A stretch of DNA of 64,000 nt from the NCBI GenBank assembly GCA_938008165.1, contig CALLLP010000010.1:62001-126000 (forward strand), in the 5' to 3' direction. Under the pieces are notes generated by a model that made no database searches, had not been told where the DNA came from, and saw only the letters and a list, made by a program, of their open reading frames with translations. Shown here one piece after another: positions 54,531 to 61,734 of this stretch. The position numbers and the translations under genes were made by a program. Source of the DNA: an uncultured Neomegalonema sp. (lineage in GTDB: Bacteria > Pseudomonadota > Alphaproteobacteria > Rhodobacterales > Rhodobacteraceae). Positions within the stretch are counted from its first letter, which is position 1, and the number at the start of each line of letters is the position of its first letter.

Positions 54531-55433
54531 ATGACCGCCACCTCGTCGACCGACGATTCGTCGCGCATCGCCACCGGCCTTGCGGTCATGGCGGCGGCGA
54601 TGCTGTTCGTGCCGATCCTCGATGCCATTGCAAAGATCATGTCGGCGGATATGTCGCCGCTTCAGATTTCGTGGTCGCGCTTCATCATCACCTTAGTCGT
54701 GCTCGCGCCCTTTATCGTCATTCGGGGCGGATGGGGCGCGCTGCGCCCTCCCCATTTCCGACTGCATATGCTGCGTGGAGCGGGGATCGCAGGGGCCACG
54801 GTGTTCTTTTTCATGGCGCTGGCCTCAATGCCGATGGCCGATGTCGCCGCAATCTTCTTTGTCGAACCGCTGATCCTGACGATATTCTCGACCCTCTTTC
54901 TCGGAGAACGCATCGGGTGGAGACGATTGGCGGCGGTGGCGATCGGATTTCTGGGAGCGATGCTCATCATCCGGCCCAGCTTTGCCGATGTGGGCGCAAC
55001 CGCGCTCTATCCGCTGGCCGCAGCGGTCTGTTTCGCAGGGTATATGACCCTGACGAAAAAACTGTCGGGCACGACCGATTCATGGACCATGCAGACGATG
55101 GCGGGGATTTCGGGCACGGTTCTGCTCGGTACGATCCTGCTCTTTCTCGATGTGCGGGGCAGTGTCGAAGCGGTAATGCCGACTTTGACGCAGGCGGGCC
55201 TGTTATGCGTCATGGCCGCCGTCGCCATCACCTGTCACACTGCGATCATCTTCGCGTTGCAAAGGGTCGATGCGGGGTTGGTCGCACCGCTGCAATATCT
55301 GGAGATCATCGGCGCGACCGCCTATGGCTATCTGTTCTTCAACGATTTTCCCGATGGGATGACGTGGCTGGGCATCGCGATTATCGTGGGCAGCGGGATG
55401 TTCGTCTTCTACCGCGAAAGGGTCACGACATGA
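54531..55433 (+). CDS. EamA/DMT-family transporter
   Basis: 300-residue exporter-type protein with ten predicted helices in two EamA repeats (about 20-150 and 160-290). Such proteins export amino acids or other metabolites; no substrate can be deduced. ATG at 54531 with GTGGAG upstream. The stop overlaps the next gene by four bases (ATGA). Confidence 0.88.
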   Translation: MTATSSTDDSSRIATGLAVMAAAMLFVPILDAIAKIMSADMSPLQISWSRFIITLVVLAPFIVIRGGWGALRPPHFRLHMLRGAGIAGATVFFFMALASMPMADVAAIFFVEPLILTIFSTLFLGERIGWRRLAAVAIGFLGAMLIIRPSFADVGATALYPLAAAVCFAGYMTLTKKLSGTTDSWTMQTMAGISGTVLLGTILLFLDVRGSVEAVMPTLTQAGLLCVMAAVAITCHTAIIFALQRVDAGLVAPLQYLEIIGATAYGYLFFNDFPDGMTWLGIAIIVGSGMFVFYRERVTT

Positions 55434-55609
55434 GCGGCAAGATCGTCAATCTGCGTCAGGCGCGCAAACGCAAGGCGCGCGAAGTAGAGGCGAAAACGGG
55501 CGACGCAAACGCCGCCCGGTTCGGGGTCTCGAAACATGAGCGCAAGGCCCGCGCGAAAGAGACCGACAAAGCCATCCGCGATTTAGACGGTCACAAACGC
55601 GACCTGTGA
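55430..55609 (+). CDS. DUF4169 small basic protein
   Basis: Fifty-nine residues, highly charged, matching the DUF4169 pattern: KIVNLRQARKRKAR, FGVSKHERK and RDLDGHKRD at the end. It is predicted helical with no membrane segment. Function is unknown. It begins in the stop of the transporter gene, so the pair is co-translated; in relatives as I recall them this family more often sits next to fumC. Confidence 0.85.
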   Translation: MSGKIVNLRQARKRKAREVEAKTGDANAARFGVSKHERKARAKETDKAIRDLDGHKRDL

Positions 55610-55625
55610 GGGGCCAGCGCCAGGG

Positions 55626-56570
55626 TCAGAGGAACATCTGATAGCTGGCCGCGCTATAGGTAAACCCGCCTGCGCCGTTTTCCTGAACATAGCCCACCGC
55701 CGGATACGGCATGTGATAACCGATGAACGGGATGCCCTCAGCCGCGAGCATGCCAAAGACTTTCTTGCGGGTCGCGGCGGCGGCTTCCTTGTCCATGTCG
55801 AATTTGACGTGCCAATCCGGGCGCTCCAGCGAGGCGATGAAGTGGTTCGCCGTATCAGCGGTGATCAGCACCCGCTTGTCACCGCTTTCGACGTGATAGA
55901 CCGTATGGCCCGGCGTATGGCCATTGGCGGCCATGGCGGTCACACCCGAAACGACATCCTGTCCATCCTTGAGAAAGGTCATCTTCTCGGCGAACGGTTT
56001 GACATTCGACAGGGCCAAGGCGTTCTCGCTGCCGATCCAATGGTCGTATTCCGCCGCGCTGGTCACATAGCGCGCATTCGGAAAGGCGGGCTTGCCCTCG
56101 ACCATCATCCCGCCGATATGATCGCCGTGAAAATGGGTCAGGACCACGATATCCACATCTTCGGGGGTATACCCGGCCTTGGCCATATGCGCACGGGTCT
56201 TGCCCGCCGTAGGGCGCTTCGTACCATCATTGCCGGTATCGAACAGGATCAACTCATTGCCGGTATTCACCAAAGTGGTGGTAAAGCCGATTTCCATCTT
56301 ATCAGCGGGCAGATTATTGGCCGTGACCAATTCTGCAACGGCATCGGCCTCCTGATCCTGACCGAAGATCGGATGCGGGCCAGCCAGTTGCACGGCCCCG
56401 TCATAGATCGTCGTGACCTCAAACTCGCCATGGGGAAACCGCATGTGATCGGCGCGCGACGGCCCCATCATATCGGCTTTTGCAAAAGCGGGTTTTGCAC
56501 CGCTCAGAAGATAGGGGGCGGCGAGCGCGCCTGCGCCGAGAAGCAGGCCGCTGCGTCGAGTGATGGTCAT
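55626..56570 (-). CDS. Exported metallo-beta-lactamase-fold hydrolase
   Basis: 314-residue MBL-fold protein with a Tat-like signal (TRRSGLLLGAGALAAPYLLS, cleavage after AFA at about residue 30). Zinc ligands are in LTHFHGDHIGG (about 135-145) and NGHTPGHT (about 213-220). Lactonase, arylsulfatase or beta-lactamase activity cannot be told apart. It lies 58 bases after the polyferredoxin gene in the same direction and may be read through from it. Confidence 0.85.
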   Translation of the reverse strand: MTITRRSGLLLGAGALAAPYLLSGAKPAFAKADMMGPSRADHMRFPHGEFEVTTIYDGAVQLAGPHPIFGQDQEADAVAELVTANNLPADKMEIGFTTTLVNTGNELILFDTGNDGTKRPTAGKTRAHMAKAGYTPEDVDIVVLTHFHGDHIGGMMVEGKPAFPNARYVTSAAEYDHWIGSENALALSNVKPFAEKMTFLKDGQDVVSGVTAMAANGHTPGHTVYHVESGDKRVLITADTANHFIASLERPDWHVKFDMDKEAAAATRKKVFGMLAAEGIPFIGYHMPYPAVGYVQENGAGGFTYSAASYQMFL

Positions 56571-56628
56571 GTCGTCGACTCCCGTGATTGATTTTTACGC
56601 GCGAAATGTAGTTTTTCGGACGTCGCTG

Positions 56629-58653
56629 TCACGCGTCAAACTTGCGCTTCGGGATAGCATCTTCGTTATCGGCGCCCAGATAATCCTCGGTCGTGCGGAC
56701 CGGGGGCTTCTCGCCCATCTGGAACGGGTTATCGCTCTGGCGGAAAACGGCATTGACGCGGCAATCGTCACACATGCGGATCACGCGGGTCCGTTCGGGG
56801 TTGTCGAACATCCAATGCGCGCCGCCCAGCTTTTCAATGATCCGCTCAATGGTCCCGCGTGAGCCGAAAGGTTTGTTGCACTCGATGCAAAGCGCCGGTT
56901 CATCCTCGTGCAGCACCCGTGGCTCTCGCGCGGCATTGGCCGGATCGAAACGGGGCGCGAGCGTGATGGCATTCTCCGGACAGGTATTCTCGCAGATACC
57001 GCATTGCAGACAGGCGCTTTCACGAAATCGCAGCTGCGGCATATCGGGATTATCCAGCAGCGCCCCGACCGGGCATTGCGAGACGCAGGCAAGGCACAGC
57101 GTACAGGCGCCCTGATTGACGATCACCTCGCCATAGGGCGCCCCTTCCGGCAGATCGAAGGCCCCCCCTTCCGGCGCGAGAGCCGCAATGGACAGGCGCG
57201 TCGCGGTGCGCTTATCGCCCAGCGGGCTGATCGGCTCATGGGTCAGGGTCGCGGGAACCTCAGAATACAGCGCGTCGGTCAAGGCATCGGGATCGTCGCT
57301 TTCGATGACAATCAGACGATCCGGCCCGATCCCCGTTCCCATCAGCATCGACCGCACCAGCGCAGCCTGAGCGTCCAACGCATCGGCCTCGCCTTCCCGG
57401 CGCAGACGCGTTGGCATATGGATCGCCACCTGACCGGCCCCCATGCCAAATGCGGCGATCATCAGATCATGCCCAACCTGCGTCACCTCGTTCACGGCAA
57501 AGGGGATCACAGCGGCGGGCAGGCCGCGCCCATATCGGGCCGCCATGGCAATCAGCGCCCTGCCCTCGCGCTCGTCATGGATCAAGATGCGCGGGGCCGC
57601 GCCGCCCGCTTCCGAATAGGCGGTCAACATCGCTTCCATGCGCATCCGCGAATCGTCGCTTTGGGGCAGGGTATAGTCTGCCGCACCCGATGGGCACACC
57701 GCCGAACAACCGCCACATCCGGCGCAGACCAGCGGATCGATGCTCACCGTCTCACCGGCGGGTATGATCGCCCCCGTCGGACAGACATCGAGACAGCGCG
57801 TGCAGCCCGGCTGACCCGACCGCGAATGGGCGCAAAGATCGGCATGAAAATCGATATAGAGCGTCTTTTCGAACGTGCCGATCATCTCCATCGCTTGGGG
57901 GATCAGCGCCGATACCGCCAATGGATCGCCCGGATCGGCGCGTAGATAGCCGTCCCGCTTGCCATGGGCCGGGAACAGGGCGGGTGCACCGGACAGATCG
58001 ACGATCAGGTCGCAGGCGGATTTTCCCCCGTCGCGCGGCTCCTCGAAGCGGGGACCACCCCGCCCGCCGGGCACCATGGTCGCCACCGCATCGGCCATGA
58101 CCTCAAAAGCACCCAGCGTTCCACGGGCATTGCGAATGGTGCCGCGCACCACCTCGAACGCCACATTCCAAGGCAGTGTCAGGTCTTCCAGATCGGTGAT
58201 CATCGCCGTCACGGTCAGACTGCGCGACAGCGTCTCCGCCACCGGCATCACACTTGCCGCCGATCCGTAGACGAGGCATACGCCCTCGCTCTCGATATCG
58301 ACCGTGCCCGCGGCCCGCCCGGTCCGAGAAGATTCCGCCAGCAAGGCGGCGACCTTTGGGGCCGCGTCCTGCGCCTCGTCGGACCAAAGCGCCCGATCGC
58401 GCAGATCGACCGTTCCGGCCAGCGTATCAACGCCCAGATCTTCGGCGATTTCGGCGAAGCGCGCTTCTTCCTGCGCACAGGCGACAACAACCGGGCCATC
58501 GGACAGCGCGGCCGCGAGGGTCTCCGTTTCGAGACGACAGAGCGAGTCATGCACGGTCTGCGCCCCCGGACAGACGGCACAGATCGCGTCAGGCTCCGTC
58601 CCGACAGATCCTTCGCAATTGCAAAGCAGGATGGTGGTTGCGCCCTCGGTCAT
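56629..58653 (-). CDS. Polyferredoxin of the formate dehydrogenase neighbourhood
   Basis: 674-residue cytoplasmic protein with several Fe-S motifs: an N-terminal cysteine cluster (LLCNCEG, ICAVC), a 4Fe-4S pair near 285-325 (CTRCLDVCPTG, CAGCGGCSAVCP), another pair near 520-565 (CTLCLACVSQCP, CLQCGICENTCP) and C-terminal CIECN and CDDC. Similar proteins are encoded next to DUF3305, DUF3306, TorD and Fdh genes in Rhodobacterales, so a role in electron transfer to or assembly of formate dehydrogenase is likely. It is divergent from the DUF3305 gene. Confidence 0.88.
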   Translation of the reverse strand: MTEGATTILLCNCEGSVGTEPDAICAVCPGAQTVHDSLCRLETETLAAALSDGPVVVACAQEEARFAEIAEDLGVDTLAGTVDLRDRALWSDEAQDAAPKVAALLAESSRTGRAAGTVDIESEGVCLVYGSAASVMPVAETLSRSLTVTAMITDLEDLTLPWNVAFEVVRGTIRNARGTLGAFEVMADAVATMVPGGRGGPRFEEPRDGGKSACDLIVDLSGAPALFPAHGKRDGYLRADPGDPLAVSALIPQAMEMIGTFEKTLYIDFHADLCAHSRSGQPGCTRCLDVCPTGAIIPAGETVSIDPLVCAGCGGCSAVCPSGAADYTLPQSDDSRMRMEAMLTAYSEAGGAAPRILIHDEREGRALIAMAARYGRGLPAAVIPFAVNEVTQVGHDLMIAAFGMGAGQVAIHMPTRLRREGEADALDAQAALVRSMLMGTGIGPDRLIVIESDDPDALTDALYSEVPATLTHEPISPLGDKRTATRLSIAALAPEGGAFDLPEGAPYGEVIVNQGACTLCLACVSQCPVGALLDNPDMPQLRFRESACLQCGICENTCPENAITLAPRFDPANAAREPRVLHEDEPALCIECNKPFGSRGTIERIIEKLGGAHWMFDNPERTRVIRMCDDCRVNAVFRQSDNPFQMGEKPPVRTTEDYLGADNEDAIPKRKFDA

Positions 58654-58738
58654 GATGTCTCCCCCCGAACGTTCTTCTTGTCTTTTGCGGTCACGCGAGG
58701 GAACCTAAGGGCATGAAGCCGCCATAGGAAGCACTCCT

Positions 58739-59326
58739 TTGTCTCAGTCGTCTCCAGAAACCATCCGCGAAATCACCATGCCCGTCGGAGTGGTCATCCG
58801 GCGCAGCCCCAGCGTCAGCAAATGGGTGAAATGGGCTTGGAAGGTGATCGATGTTCTGCCCGGCGCACCCGCCGCTGATTGGCGCGTCTTGAGAGAGGAG
58901 AACGGCATTACCGAATACCATGCGGCCACGCTGCCCCTGACCCTACATCGCCGGGAGACCGAGGCGTATAAGGTCGCCCTCGCGATGGAGCCGCCCAGCG
59001 TCTATGTTGTGCTGCGCCCCGGCGAGCCGGATGAGGGACCGCATGAATACAGCGTATTTCTTGTGACGGCATCCGCTTTCGAAGCGCAGGATTATCTCGA
59101 TTCCGGCGAGGAAATCGTCGAGCAGGTGCCTGCCCCTCCCGGCCTTGTGGCGTGGATTCGCGATTTTGTAGACACGCATCACGTCGAAGAAGAATTCAAG
59201 AAGCGCCGCCGCGACCGCATCGATACCGACTTGCTGGAGGACGGCAAAGGCGATGCGCGGGTCCGGCAAACCGCCGATGTCTTTCGCGCACCGGGAGCGC
59301 TGAAGCCGAAAGGGACACTTCACTGA
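58739..59326 (+). CDS. DUF3305 protein (formate dehydrogenase accessory)
   Basis: 195-residue soluble protein of the DUF3305 family: MPVGVVIRRSPS, followed by WKVIDVLPGA and a charged C-terminal half. Function is unknown but the family travels with periplasmic formate dehydrogenase genes. The start is uncertain: TTG at 58739, with AGGAA about nine bases upstream, or ATG at 58778 directly before PVGVVI. It ends in a TGATG overlap with the DUF3306 gene. Confidence 0.83.
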   Translation: MSQSSPETIREITMPVGVVIRRSPSVSKWVKWAWKVIDVLPGAPAADWRVLREENGITEYHAATLPLTLHRRETEAYKVALAMEPPSVYVVLRPGEPDEGPHEYSVFLVTASAFEAQDYLDSGEEIVEQVPAPPGLVAWIRDFVDTHHVEEEFKKRRRDRIDTDLLEDGKGDARVRQTADVFRAPGALKPKGTLH

Positions 59327-59955
59327 TGCCTGTTTCACCCAAGGATGACGACGCCTTCCTGTCGCGCTGGTCCCGACGCAAACGCGAAGAGACCCAAACG
59401 GTCGAAACGCCGGAACCCGCCCCGGATTCACTCGACGATATGACCGACGAGGAAGCGCTGGCCGAACTGGATTTGCCAGAGCCGGAAGCCATGACACCGG
59501 ATGATGATTTCTCGGCCTTCATGCAAGCGCGGGTGCCCGAACGCCTGCGTCGCCGGGCCTTGCGGGTGCTGTGGCGATCCAACCCGGTGCTCGCCAATCT
59601 CGATGAACTGGTCGATTACGGCGAAGATTTCACGGATTCGGCGACGGTCATCGAGAATATGCAAACCGTCTATGAAGTCGGGAAAGGGGCCGCAGAAAAA
59701 TGGAAGCGCCATCTCGCCGCCCTTGCCGCAGAGGACGAGACCAAGACACCGGACTCTGAACCGGAAGAGGCGCCGGTTATCGAAGTGGCGAAGCGACCTG
59801 AGAAGGACGAAAGCCCTCTCGAAATGGCCGGTGAACCAGGACAACCGCTCTCACATCTTGATGATGAGCCACAGGATGCACGATCAAGACCGCCCGCCGA
59901 GCCTGAACTCGCCCTCGCGACCCCGCCTAGACCGATGCGGTTCAGCTTCGAATAA
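59326..59955 (+). CDS. DUF3306 protein (formate dehydrogenase accessory)
   Basis: 209-residue acidic protein. The N-terminal FLSRWSRRKRE motif (about 11-21) and the central LRRRALRVLWRSNPVLANLD block (about 74-93) are DUF3306 hallmarks. The C-terminal third is low-complexity, rich in Pro, Glu and Asp, and probably disordered. Translationally coupled to the DUF3305 gene; the two are presumed partners in formate dehydrogenase maturation. Confidence 0.85.
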   Translation: MPVSPKDDDAFLSRWSRRKREETQTVETPEPAPDSLDDMTDEEALAELDLPEPEAMTPDDDFSAFMQARVPERLRRRALRVLWRSNPVLANLDELVDYGEDFTDSATVIENMQTVYEVGKGAAEKWKRHLAALAAEDETKTPDSEPEEAPVIEVAKRPEKDESPLEMAGEPGQPLSHLDDEPQDARSRPPAEPELALATPPRPMRFSFE

Positions 59956-59978
59956 CTCCCTACCCGGTCTAAAGGCAT

Positions 59979-60004
59979 AAAAAAGCCAGCCACAAAGGGC
60001 TGGT
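59979..60004 (-). terminator. Intrinsic terminator for the cold-shock gene
   Basis: Read on the minus strand, CCAGCCC and a matching GGCTGG arm with a short loop are followed by TTTTTT (59984 to 59979). It lies about 120 bases after the csp stop. It may also stop plus-strand readthrough from the DUF3306 gene. Confidence 0.75.
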
Positions 60005-60079
60005 CAACAGGACGCGTCACAATGGCGCCAGCGGCATAAAAGTCATACGGTCAGATCGGAGACCGCATGTCTTAAAGTC

Positions 60080-60107
60080 ATGAAGCGGTCGATACCAACC
60101 GCTTCAT
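60080..60107 (-). terminator. Long perfect hairpin just after csp stop
   Basis: ATGAAGCGGT and ACCGCTTCAT form a perfect 10-bp stem with an 8-base loop, 15 bases beyond the csp stop. It lacks a good T-run, so it may stabilise the 3' end of the csp mRNA upstream of the true terminator. Confidence 0.6.
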
Positions 60108-60121
60108 CCGTGCCGTAAAGC

Positions 60122-60331
60122 TCAGTCTTCGAGCTTGAGGTTCGCTGCCGATTCACGGCCATCACGACCGGCTTCGATATCGAAGCTGACCTTCTGTCCC
60201 TCGTCAACGCTGCTCAGACCGGCGCGTTCAACCGCGCTGATGTGAAGAAAAACGTCTTTCGAGCCGCCATCGGGCTGGATGAAACCAAAGCCCTTGGTCG
60301 GGTTGAACCATTTAACGGTACCTGTAGCCAT
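60122..60331 (-). CDS. Cold-shock domain protein
   Basis: 69-residue CspA-family RNA chaperone with RNP1 (KGFGFIQPD) and RNP2 (DVFLHIS) motifs, at about residues 13-21 and 26-32. TAGGAGA precedes the ATG by about eight bases. It lies in opposite orientation between DUF3306 and the TorD-like gene, splitting the formate dehydrogenase cluster. The region upstream could hold a structured leader, common for csp mRNAs. Confidence 0.96.
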   Translation of the reverse strand: MATGTVKWFNPTKGFGFIQPDGGSKDVFLHISAVERAGLSSVDEGQKVSFDIEAGRDGRESAANLKLED

Positions 60332-60730
60332 AGTAGTAGTCTCCTAAAGTTAGCTGCCCGCACTATGCGGCAACCACGGCGCAGTCAGAGCGTGACCGAA
60401 GTGACTGAAGCCCGTGAAGGAGACAGCGGATCGATTGAATAACGTTGCACGGCCTCATATGCCAACTTCGGCCAAGGAATGCAAGGGTCAGCATCGCCGA
60501 ACACAAGAGAAGCCATCACCGATCGCGCAAATGACGCCGTTAATCGATGCCTCAGGCAAGCATAACAGACTTGTCATCTTGGGTTTTGCCAAAACCGCAC
60601 CGGATTGGGCGGATCTTTACGACAGACCCTCGCCTGCGCGCTTTACAACGGGTCGAAATTGGGTGAAGCTTTGAGGGTGATGTGAGCACTGATGAATAAC
60701 AAAGCGCACACGCAGGGGAGTATAACAACG
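60332..60730. promoter_or_regulatory. Gap between csp and TorD-like gene
   Basis: About 400 bases between divergent genes, without a credible gene. It must contain the csp leader and promoter (minus strand) and the promoter of the chaperone-fdh operon (plus strand). TGCCCGCA and TGCGGCA near 60348-60366 can pair as a small hairpin in the csp leader. An 86-codon open frame at 60414-60674 has no recognisable features. Confidence 0.5.
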
Positions 60731-61342
60731 ATGACGGAGGCTACGGCATCCTATCATCCCGATGTGTCCGAAGAGGATGCGCTGCGTGCGCAACTTTACG
60801 ACCTGTTATCGGTATTGCTCAGAAAACCGCCATCCGGTGACTTTTTACAGAAAGTCTCGGCGCTTGGCGGGGATGATTCGGATTTGGGGAAAGGGATCAA
60901 CGCCCTTGCCCGCCTCGCCCAAGCATCGTCGCCGGAAAAGATCGACAGTGAGTTCCATCGTCTTTTCATCGGTTTGGGACGCGGCGAATTACTGCCTTTT
61001 GCCAGCTACTACATTACCGGCTTCCTCAACGAAAAGCCGCTGGCGAAACTGCGCGGCGATATGGCCGAGCTGGGCATGGTGCGCGATGCGAGCGCCTATG
61101 AGCCAGAGGACAATATCGGCTCGCTCTGCGAGATGATGGCGGGCATGATCACAGGGCGCTTCGGCGAGCCGGTGACATTAATGCGGCAGAAAGATTTCTT
61201 CTTCACGCATTTGGCCCCATGGGCCGAACATTTCTTCAGCGATCTGGAGGGGGCGCAAGCTTCCGTCTTCTATGCGCCGGTCGGCACGATCGGGGCCGCA
61301 TTCATGCAGATCGAGAAGCAATCTTTCCGCATGTCGGAATGA
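60731..61342 (+). CDS. TorD-family chaperone for formate dehydrogenase
   Basis: 203-residue all-helical protein of the TorD/DmsD redox-enzyme maturation family, which binds Tat signal peptides and helps insert the molybdenum cofactor. EFHRLFIGLGRGELLPFASY (about 77-96) is the conserved core. The E-P-x-D-H motif is present as EPEDN (about 129-133), lacking the His. Start at 60731 follows AGGGGAG at ten bases; ATG at 60692 is an alternative. The client is presumably the FdhA precursor encoded two genes downstream. Confidence 0.88.
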   Translation: MTEATASYHPDVSEEDALRAQLYDLLSVLLRKPPSGDFLQKVSALGGDDSDLGKGINALARLAQASSPEKIDSEFHRLFIGLGRGELLPFASYYITGFLNEKPLAKLRGDMAELGMVRDASAYEPEDNIGSLCEMMAGMITGRFGEPVTLMRQKDFFFTHLAPWAEHFFSDLEGAQASVFYAPVGTIGAAFMQIEKQSFRMSE

Positions 61343-61416
61343 CCTGTGCCGGATCGGGGACGCCCGGTCAGGCACCATCGAACGCGTCCGACGGGACAAT
61401 AACGGGAGGACGAAGG

Positions 61417-61608
61417 GTGTCCATGACGAAAGAGGACGAGGCCGTACGCGGTCGCCGCGACTTTCTGAAGCTCGCCACGGTCGGCGCCCCAGCGGCAGCC
61501 GCCGCGACGGTCGCGACCGGCGGACAGGCGCTCGCCGCCGAGCCGACGGAACTCGGATATACCGAAACGCCGCACGTCAAGGCTTATCTGGAAAGCTGCC
61601 GCTTCTGA
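61417..61608 (+). CDS. Small Tat-signal protein of the fdh operon
   Basis: Sixty-three residues from GTG at 61417 (GGAGGA six bases upstream), or 61 from the ATG at 61423. It carries a twin-arginine signal, GRRDFLKLATVGAPAAAAA, and a mature part of only about 25 residues ending VKAYLESCRF. This is the short formate dehydrogenase-region Tat-target protein found before fdhA in many proteobacteria. It may be a membrane anchor or chaperone for export; no activity is known. Confidence 0.85.
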   Translation: MSMTKEDEAVRGRRDFLKLATVGAPAAAAATVATGGQALAAEPTELGYTETPHVKAYLESCRF

Positions 61609-61734
61609 CACCTTGTGAAGGCGGAAAGGCTTGGTTGCGAACGCCCTTGCCCAGCCGCCCACTTGGACTTGAACGGTGAACACCACTCAGCCAGGCCGCG
61701 CCCCGCGCGCGAACCCAGCAAGGAGGAAAAGACA

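Noticed and set aside
60414-60674. 86-codon ORF between csp and the TorD-like gene
   Set aside because: No ribosome-binding site that fits, no recognisable motif, and position inside a divergent promoter region.
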